Shown in pieces: positions 56,651 through 64,000 of a stretch of 64,000 nucleotides of DNA. The number at the start of each line of letters is the position of its first letter. Positions within the stretch are counted from its first letter, which is position 1. Location: assembly GCA_036365455.1 (NCBI GenBank), contig JAWQUS010000004.1, positions 7,261,501 through 7,325,500 on the forward strand, given 5' to 3'. Under the pieces are notes generated by a model. It had not been told where the DNA came from. It did not search any database and worked only from the letters and a program-made list of their open reading frames with translations. A program made the position numbers and the translations under genes. Source of the DNA: Macrosoma leucophasiata. Lineage: Eukaryota > Arthropoda > Insecta > Lepidoptera > Hedylidae.

Positions 56651-56941
56651 TTAATTTTTTTTTATGTAATGGAAGTGGTAAACAAGCATGCAGTTCACAT
56701 TGATGTTAAGTGATGACTGCAGCCTATAGACACCCACACAAAGACCAAGGTCAAAATGCAGATGCGTTACCACTCCTGAGGCCTAAGGTCTTATGCCTCT
56801 GTGCCGGAAATTACAGGGCCGTACATTACCACCTGACCGGAACACGATAGTGTTGAACACTACCATTTAGCGGCAAGTATATTAGGTAATGCGGTGGTGC
56901 CTACGCCCGCGAGCTCCGTCACTGGAGCTCTACCACCAGTA
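56651..56941 (-). mobile_element. SINE-A copy, minus strand, closest to consensus
   Basis: T-run with 'tatgtaatggaagtgg', 'aaagaccaaggtcaaaatgc', 'gaggcctaaggtcttatgcc', 'gcgagctccgtcactggagc', 'tctaccaccagt'. Used here as the reference copy for length (about 285 bp). Confidence 0.95.
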
Positions 56942-57394
56942 AACGACTCTACGGTTTTGGCTACTCCTTCGAGCTCCACCACATAAAACATACCATAATA
57001 TTTATTCAAGTTGCACTTTACACTAAATTGCACAATTACTGAAAAGGAAGCCGGTATGTTAATAGTTACGGGAAACGGTTCGCGTGCAAATATTTATTTT
57101 CATTTAAATTCGTTAAGTTGTTGTAGAATGATTAAGTGACAAACAAATAATAAAATTAACATATTCGCCATACTAAAACACGACAGAGCTTGATTAAATT
57201 GCAAAATTGCATTTATATTGGGCCCACCTACAGTTTGCGCTTTATTAATACTCATTAGTTGAATAAGTATACGAAAGTATTATAAAATCAGGCTGAGAGC
57301 CCTTTGCGCTTTACAGATGCCCAGTGAAGTAAGACTAATGTCGTCTCGTGACGAATCGCCTACGCTAGTCCATTACAATAATAATTACAATTGT

Positions 57395-57858
57395 TTTTTA
57401 GGGTTCCGTACCTTAAAAGGAAAAAAGGAACCCTTATAGGATCACTCGTGCGTCTGTCTGTCTGTCTGTCCGTCTGTCACAGCCAATTTGCTCCGAAACT
57501 ACTCGACCGATTGAGTTGAAATTTGATGAATATATGTAAATTGGTGACCCAAAGATGAACACGTCAAGTAAAATAATATATTTTAAACAGGGGGGGCAAT
57601 TTTGGGGAGTAAATCAGAAAATTAAAAAACTAAATTGGTAAACTGTGTCGTGTGACATATCAAATGAAAGAAGTTGTTGTCAGCATCTCAGATATATTTC
57701 CCTCCCCCTATCTCCAAAACTACTGAACTTAAAAGTTTGAAAAAAAATGTGGAAAATAGTTCTTTGCCTATAGATTACTGGAAAACCTATAAGAAGTTTA
57801 GATTATGTACGGAAACCTCACCACGCGAGTCGAACTCGCAATTGTCCGGTTTTTTTAT
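57395..57858. mobile_element. Dispersed element with 'agggttccgtacc' start and 'gagtcgaactcgca' end
   Basis: 'ttagggttccgtaccttaaa', (TCTG)n, 'ctcgaccgattgagttgaaa', 'gacatatcaaatgaaagaag', and end 'cgcgagtcgaactcgcaatt' with 'gtccggttttttta'. This is a common non-coding lepidopteran repeat type. The class is uncertain. Confidence 0.6.
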
Positions 57859-58741
57859 TTTATAAAACTAGAAGTCAAAAGAAATATGAGTTGCCACCCG
57901 AAGGAATAATATACTTGGCGCGTGCATTTATGGTAAGGGTTAAATTAATAAGACAATGTGAGTTAATAATCATTTATTGTTCTCTCAAATACCAAAGCAA
58001 TTGTCAATATTGAATAGGATCTTTGCTGTTTGCTCATAATGTTCGAATTAAAGGTTCGATTCATCACAATCGTTTAATAATCAACGAACAAATACTAACC
58101 ATTTACGACGATCCGATGGACGCCTGAATTGGCACGCCATATATGGGCATGTATCAGTACGCACCATCATCGATAGAGCCATTTATGGTTGATGTAAATG
58201 ACTGTCATAACATTGATGTCAAAGGCGTACATTTATATTTGTTTATTTAACTAATTTTAAGCTTTATGGTAATTGAAATAGAATTCGTAATTTGATTTGA
58301 AGTGGCCGGTATAAATTTAATAAGATTAAATCTCAAATTGTTAGTTGTTTAAGCAAAAACTATCTATATATCAAATGAATATTTTGATAAGTACTATTTT
58401 ATTTAAACTCAGTCCGGGATAATTTATATTTGCACATTTTAGATATACAATGTTAGTTACCAAATATATATTTTTATACATATACAGAAAAAAAACTATT
58501 TTAATTACACACTGGGTAAACATATTATGCCAAATAATTTCAATCAGGTTATAATTTCAAAAAAGATGAAATTATAATGCCACATTAACATACATGTCAA
58601 TTCAGTTTAAAAGCCATGACGATATTATAAAGATAGAAAAGAAAAAAAATAATGTTTCATTTCTTATGTATATTACCTGCACCCTTGTTGATTTCAAGAA
58701 ATAAAATATTATGTGATTACCTGTATATTATATTGTTATAC

Positions 58742-59370
58742 GGTGGCAGAGTTCCAACGCAGGGACTCGAGGGCGAAGGGACCACCGTATTACCTAATCT
58801 ATCTATCTTCAAATTGTAATGTAAAGCGCTATCGTGTTCCGGTTAGATCGTAATGTATGGCCACCATATAACAACACGAGCCACCGGCTGCACCGGACCG
58901 GACGGGAGTAACCATACTAACCATATGCCAGCTATCCCCGCTGTCAAAGTACAAGACCAATCGAGCCTATACCTGTCGCCTAAATGTTTAAATGTGTGCG
59001 TGAAATTGTTTATGTATTTTGTTAAAGTTAAGGTGTGAGTTTCGTAGTAATAGACGATTTTTGTGGTGTGTGTGTGTGTCACGCGCATTTCCTCCCGCAA
59101 AAAATGACAGACTGTTTTGCATCGGCAATAGACGCTATGGCTATTCTCCTCCGGTCCGCCGCGGTGGCCGGTGGCCCGTGTTAGCTCTATGATGGCCATG
59201 GAATAACTATCACGTAGACGTAACATCTAAGGTCTCAAGGGTGGCAACGCGTCTACATTTTGATTTCTGTTTCTGTTAAATTGTCTGTGTATAGTCTGCA
59301 GTCATCACTTAACATCCATGTGAAAACTACATGCGTGTTTGCCACCTTCGCTATATGTATAAAAAATAGA
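58742..59370 (+). mobile_element. SINE-A copy split by GC-TIR MITE
   Basis: 5' part 58742-58862 (cggtggcagagttccaacgc ... gtaatgtatggcc). The 3' part from 59189 (atggaataactatcacgtag ... gtataaaaaatag). The MITE sits exactly between. Confidence 0.75.
58863..59188. mobile_element. GC-TIR MITE, complete copy (~326 bp)
   Basis: Left 'acacgagccaccggctgcac', 'cggaccggacgggagtaacc'. Right 'atggctattctcctccggtc', 'ggtggcccgtgttagctcta'. These are inverted repeats of about 55 bases. ATGGCC is found on each side of the insertion. The interior has a (GT)n run. Non-coding. Confidence 0.75.
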
Positions 59371-61284
59371 GCAACCTGACTGACTGAACCAACGCTCATC
59401 GCTTCAACACGATAATCTGTTTATTAACAATGGACCACTATTTGTACCATTCAATTAGTACAATTCACACTCAATCAGTCTTACGATAGAATTATTGTAT
59501 GCTTGCTATATCACTTCGCCATTGTCTCTTTTTAGAGTTCCCTATTCAATTGGCAAAAGTCTAAATTCGAATAAGTCTATGTGGTCTATATTGTAAATCA
59601 CAAAATTATTTAAAAATTATTGTCTTCTTTTTAACCGAGTTCATATAAAGATAATATTCTACAACTAGCATGTGTTATTGCGAAAAAATAATATCATAAC
59701 TAATATTCTACCAGTCTGTAGATCGATTGAATAAAATTAGCTTCTATTACAAACATTTTGAGATACAGATTGTTATAGCTATATATTCAGCTAATAACAT
59801 TACACAGGTACATACAGTATACAGGAACCTAAACAACGGCTAGTTCAATACGGTCTTGACCCATTTTTTACTTTTTAACCTTTGTCGTTATCATATCATC
59901 GCTCAGACACGTAAAAAAAGTTTATATAAAAAGTAAATGATATCATTCGAATACTTTGTTGTGCGCCGTTCAATATTTGTTATTCTTTTATTTGTATTTT
60001 TTGTCGCTGTAATTATTCGTCCTTAACGCATCGCATAAGTAACACACGTCTGGCCGGCCACCAAAATTGCGCGAGCTTACCGCATCGGACTTGATTAATA
60101 ATAGTTATGTCCGCCGGACTCCTCTACACTTGGCCAAATTTGGTTCGGAGAGTACAGAATCCGCTGTCCGCTCCGCACCAAATCCGGACGTGTGTTTTGA
60201 CTATGAATCTTGCTTTATTAAAACCTCCTCCTCCTTAGTCCTTCACTCTTGACAGAGTGGTCGTGGCTGGCGATGATGCATTTTTTGCAGATGCTGCAGC
60301 TTTTAGTAAAATCTAGTTGTTAAAATATACCTACTTTTTTTTACTTAAACGCCAGACATACCACCTATTCTAACGCCAGTATGTTTTTTAAAGCCGAGAT
60401 ATGACTTTCGAACTTTGATCAAAAGATCACTTTATTGACAACGTCCTTAAAACGATGACAAACAAAAAATTGTGTTTGAGAAAATAGTGAGTCTGAAAGG
60501 AGATGTTGCAAAATGTATGGACCTCCGGCTACATGGCCGGGGGTCCATTGTACACAATATCATTAAACAGGCAAATTCAATATAAAAACATTTTTACTGC
60601 ATATTTTCACTTATTTAGCTTTGTTTGCAGTTACAAAACATTATTTGCAGTTAGAATTGCAACTTAAAACCAATATGGCGAATATGGCGGACGATGTCAT
60701 TTTGACATTTTCATTTTTTATATTGTTTTTTGATTATCTAGTACTTGGAGAAAAAAAAATATTTTTAATATACTATCGAAATTTATTGATACCAAGCGTT
60801 GGCTGTATCGCCGCCATGTTGAACATGGTTGAAAATGTTAAAATCGTTTGAATTAAATGTGGTGGTAACTCTAAAATATGTTCTTGATTAAATTAATTGT
60901 ATTTTTTTCTTATTCTTCCATAATTTACCCATTTTTTGAGGACATGTACGAACCAGGGCCGAGCTCGCAACATCTCCTTTGGTCATATTTGACAGCATAT
61001 AATATTTTTTATTTCATTATAACTGATAAAAATCAACACAAGACGGGCAGAAGGTATATGGTAGGTATATGCAGGTTGAAACTCATCAAGGGTAGTAATG
61101 ATGAGTTTCAACCGCTCCCTTCTGAGTAGCAATATCCGGCCATGTTCCATGGTTCCATGTTCATGCTTATAGTGACGTATTATGTTGTATGTTAAGCATT
61201 TTACATACTTAACATAACCGTAATTTTACATGAATATTTATTGTAAAAATAAAAGTATTTTCTTTAAATCTAAATCATTGTATC

Positions 61285-61385
61285 AGTCTTAGGACGTGCA
61301 CTGCTGAACATAGGCCTCCCCCAATGACCTCTGATGAATTGTGGCCCGTTACCATTACACTATTACTACATAAAGCAGTTTGATT
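61285..61385 (+). mobile_element. Non-LTR 3'-tail fragment
   Basis: 'ggacgtgcactgctgaacat' and 'aggcctcccccaatgacctc' are the well-known 'ctgctggacataggcctcccc' tail found throughout Lepidoptera. Confidence 0.6.
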
Positions 61386-61936
61386 AATAAAAAAAAAATA
61401 ATAATAAAAAAAAAAAAACGTATTTTATATTCTCTCCACAATAGCATTAACAGTACAACATTATGTTAATTGCAATACAAAACATTCTGTTGTGTCATTT
61501 AATTTATTGTGGAGACTGGAGCCTGAATTAAAGTTATAAAACCTGTTTTACAGGTCTCCAGGTCCACACCCTTCGGATAATTTAGATGATTGTACATGTA
61601 GCAATATTTTTATGAGTGTTATACATTATGTTTGAGGAGATTTTAATCCTATTACTATTACAATATAAAGATTTCTAGTAGTAAAATCTAAAGTTCACTA
61701 ATACTAAAATCTAAAATTAATAATTTGCCAGTAACTTTTTGTTATAAAAGTCAGTAAAAGAGTGAAATTATAATTGAAATTTTAGTTATCCACTTATTAA
61801 GCATTAGGGTTAATGTGTGTTTGTTTGTGTGAGTTATTTTAGAATTTTATTATAACATAGTCTAAACACCTTTTGCCTTTTCTTAGCATTTATATTAACA
61901 GACTAGGACTAATAATATAATCTTCATTATCACCAG

Positions 61937-62090
61937 TAACCCAGTCGGAGCAAGAGCGATCGTGCATCGCGCTGCTGCGACTCCAGCGGCGGTGCGGGCA
62001 GTTCCTGTGGGTGCACACGGTCCTGCAACTCAAGGACAACCTGGAGAACTCGCAGCGGCCCGTCATTGTCTGCACCAATCAAGTACTCAG
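61937..62090 (+). CDS. dys: bHLH-PAS factor (dysfusion-like), internal exon: C-terminal part of PAS-B
   Basis: Exon of 154 bases: two bases finish an Ile codon begun in the previous exon, then 50 codons, then AG|GTATGT with two bases left over. The peptide runs TQSEQERSCIALLRLQRRCG, QFLWVHTVLQLKDNLENSQR, PVIVCTNQVL. 'HRLITQSEQ.RSCI.LLRLQ', 'FLWVH.VLQ' and 'PVIVCTNQVL' are the last strands of PAS-B and its boundary in this family. The upstream intron end has a good branch-point candidate (CTAAT at 61909) and a pyrimidine-containing acceptor ...tcattatcaccag. The gene must continue past the window: the last codon is split and no stop is reached. An antisense SINE-A starts about 40 bases after the donor. 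The GC content of this exon is far above that of its surroundings. Confidence 0.9.
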
Positions 62091-62130
62091 GTATGTAGCT
62101 TCACTTTAGTATGTTTTTTTTCGTTCCAGT

Positions 62131-62415
62131 TTTTTTTATGTTATGGAAGTGGCAATAAAGGATGCAGTTCACATTGATTTTAAGTGATGACTGCAGCCTA
62201 TAGACACCCACACAAAGACCGAGGTCAAAATGCAGGTGCGTTACCACTCCTGAGGCCTAAGGTGTTATGCCTCTGTGCCGGAAATTACAGGGCCGTACAT
62301 TACCACCTGACCGGAACACGATAGTGCTGAACACTACCATTTAGCGGCAAGTTTATTAGGTAATGCGGTGGTGCCTTCGCCCGTGAGCTCCGTCACTGGA
62401 GCTCTACCACCAGTA
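62131..62415 (-). mobile_element. SINE-A copy, minus strand, 40 bp after exon 4
   Basis: 'tttttttatgttatggaagt', 'cactcctgaggcctaaggtg', 'ttacagggccgtacattacc', 'gtgagctccgtcactggagc', 'tctaccaccagt'. Low divergence. Its T-run follows a tttttttcgttccag sequence. Confidence 0.9.
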
Positions 62416-63464
62416 AAAGTTTCGTCATGTCTCTTTGTCCTCAGTTTAACTCAGAAACTGGTCGTACTTTGACTGTTGTTATTTGGCATAAATATACATA
62501 TTAATCAGACCGACAAAGCAATGAACTAAAATATTGTTAAAAAAAAATTAAGAGTTTTATACACAATCGTAACATAAAAAAAAATATTAGAATATGCAAA
62601 AACTAAATTGATTGCATTAATACTATTTGAATTAAAACTGATATTTGAATAACAGAACTGTATAGGTTTGTACTTGTACATATACGCGTTGAAATCTTTT
62701 CAATGTAAACTTAATTTAAGCTACTTTTTACTACATTTTTAAACCCTATCGATTATCTGTAACCATTCGATTAAGATTTTAAGTAATCTTTTAATTAACC
62801 ATAATTCTTGTCCGGTTGTCGCTTCTACGTCGAATTTAACCACTTCAGCTTACTAATCTGGTGTACTTTTTCTTTTGTATTCTTTTTTTTATGACTATTA
62901 ATTTCAGTTAATCTATTTGGGACCAGGGAGATGAATTCAATTAAAAAATAACATACATACATTACACAAGATAATTCACACTAAAACTAGAGCCTTATGA
63001 AGCCAAACTACCCTTGAATTTGCCGGTTAAATTTAACAAAACTTTAACTCAAAAGGTTTACATTATCGGTGTAGCAACATACCATTACTAGTAATTTAAT
63101 TTCAAATCTTTAAAGTTATTACCAGCATTTTTCAACTAAGTAAGACCTCAACTTTAGTTAAAAGCTTACTTAGCGATAATAAATCATTGAACCACTCACA
63201 AAACATTCACATAATCGTTCGTTCCCGCAGAAAATCTCTTATTGCCCGTTAATATATCAAGACAACCGGCAATCCAGCGATCAGGGTGAAATTACTTCAT
63301 CGTCGACCCTATGCGCATGCGCAATTATGGTTTCACTAACCATCGTTGAATATAAATAATAATAACAATAAATGTATTTTCTAAGGCCATAAATACAGTA
63401 CATTAACAGTGAAATATGTTGATATCTCTGACAATTGCGATGTGATCAAAATTATCAACAAAAA
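62416..63464. other. Intron stretch after exon 4, nothing recognised
   Basis: AT-rich with A- and T-runs. I looked for the next dysfusion exon and found no candidate. Confidence 0.6.
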
Positions 63465-63773
63465 CGTAACTTCACGCCTGTAATCCCCGAAGGGGTAGGC
63501 AGAGGTAAATGCATGCATTCAAGCATACATGCAAACACCCACGATTCGCCGGTTACGTTTTGGCCCATGTAACAGGTGGCGAGCCTGTTGACATCTCCGG
63601 GCACATTACCAAACTTTGAGGTACTGGGAAATTTCCAGAAAATGGAAAAATCCCAATAGAACCAGAGATAAAGGCTTTTTCACCTTTATCTCTGATAACC
63701 CCCTACCCGGGAATCGAACCCAGGACCTCAGCGTAGTAGTAGTGGCCTGCTACCACTAGGCTACCGAGGCAGT
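63465..63773 (-). mobile_element. SINE-T, minus strand, full length
   Basis: Tail 'acttcacgcctgtaatcccc', body 'ggcgagcctgttgacatctc', head on the minus strand 'ggtagcctagtggtagcagg' and 'cctgggttcgattcccgggt'. Near-identical to 43695-44009. 'ctttttcacctttatctctg' contains a small change relative to that copy. Confidence 0.9.
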
Positions 63774-63929
63774 TAAAAAAAAATATCAATATTTTTTTTT
63801 GTTCGAAAGCAATACTACCTAAACTGCTAATATACAATAATTAGTGTACAAAACAATAATTGTTAAGAATGTACTAAATAATTACTTAACCAATCTAAAG
63901 CCTAGGAGCTGTATCGCATAGACCCTTGA

Positions 63930-64000
63930 ATTTAAAGTACATGTCTATAGTATGCAGGTTTGACTTACCATCAACGCAATTTTATATAATGGAGGTTGTA
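63930..64000 (+). mobile_element. SINE-A 3' fragment running off the window
   Basis: 'catgtctatagtatgcaggt' and 'ttgacttaccatcaacgc' follow the 3' part of SINE-A. Confidence 0.45.

Larger units (their letters stand above)
43481..61936 (+). other. Intron of the dysfusion-like gene (18.5 kb)
   Basis: Bounded by GTAAGA and CAG, with a CTAAT branch-point candidate at 61909-61913. It is the most retroposon-dense part of the window up to 59.4 kb. From 59400 to 61280 and 61390 to 61930 I see mostly AT-rich sequence with no recognised repeat. A mid-GC patch at 60040-60260 is unassigned. 44530-45080, 45550-46080, 53200-54300, 56950-57390 and 57860-58730 are also unassigned, apart from a decayed SINE-A trace near 53750-53830. 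Confidence 0.85.

Noticed and set aside
62091..64000. Next dysfusion exon after PAS-B
   Set aside because: No stretch with suitable splice sites and the expected conserved residues was found; it must lie beyond the window.

Overview
This window is AT-rich insect nuclear DNA, almost certainly lepidopteran. The inference rests on the dispersed repeats: a SINE-like family beginning ACTGGTGGTAGAGC, tRNA-derived SINEs, CTAG-ending Helitron-like elements and 'ctgctgggc..ggcctcccc' type tails are all typical of moth and butterfly introns. The species cannot be told from the sequence.

The only host gene I can support is the middle part of one plus-strand gene for a bHLH-PAS transcription factor, best matched to dysfusion (dys; NPAS4/NXF-like group). 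Four internal exons lie at 1853-2026, 33485-33669, 43374-43480 and 61937-62090. Their splice phases join exactly (0, 2, 1, with 2 at the open end), giving a continuous stretch of 206 residues from mid PAS-A to the end of PAS-B. The first exon(s) with the bHLH domain lie upstream of the window and the C-terminal exons downstream. Exons total 620 bases, about 1% of the window. The introns are about 31.5, 9.7 and 18.5 kb.

The rest is intron. It is packed with transposon remnants in both orientations. The dominant one is a ~280 bp SINE-like retroposon, here called SINE-A, with about 20 substantial copies and at least 15 fragments. Others are a tRNA-derived SINE with recognisable A and B boxes (SINE-T), a 5S-rRNA-derived SINE with one full-length copy and target-site duplication (SINE-5S), and TC...CTAG Helitron-like elements. 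There are also several TIR MITEs (Tc1-like, 3-bp TNA-flanked, a GC-rich-TIR family and a long-TIR fold-back element), plus decayed LINE pieces including ORF1, RT and ORF2 C-terminal fragments.

Region by region: 1-8.6 kb is exon 1 plus dense repeats and a GGYGTT minisatellite. 8.9-15.5 kb holds Helitron and MITE copies and a 330-378 bp tandem duplication. 15.5-18.3 kb and 24.1-26.4 kb are relatively repeat-poor, and the latter contains a diverged non-TE-like duplication. 26.9-34.8 kb mixes Helitron, SINE and exon 2. 35-37.6 kb is repeat-poor. 38-51.6 kb is the densest retroposon area and includes exon 3. 51.6-59.4 kb has LINE fragments, a 155 bp hairpin and a cluster of antisense SINE-A copies. 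59.4-64 kb is mostly plain AT-rich intron with exon 4 and two SINEs.

No defence system, operon, CRISPR array or intact transposase gene is present. The most interesting signals are the 5S-derived SINE, the long hairpin at 53.1 kb, the recurrent snap-back hairpins, the duplicated intronic blocks and the tandem NAG acceptor of exon 3.
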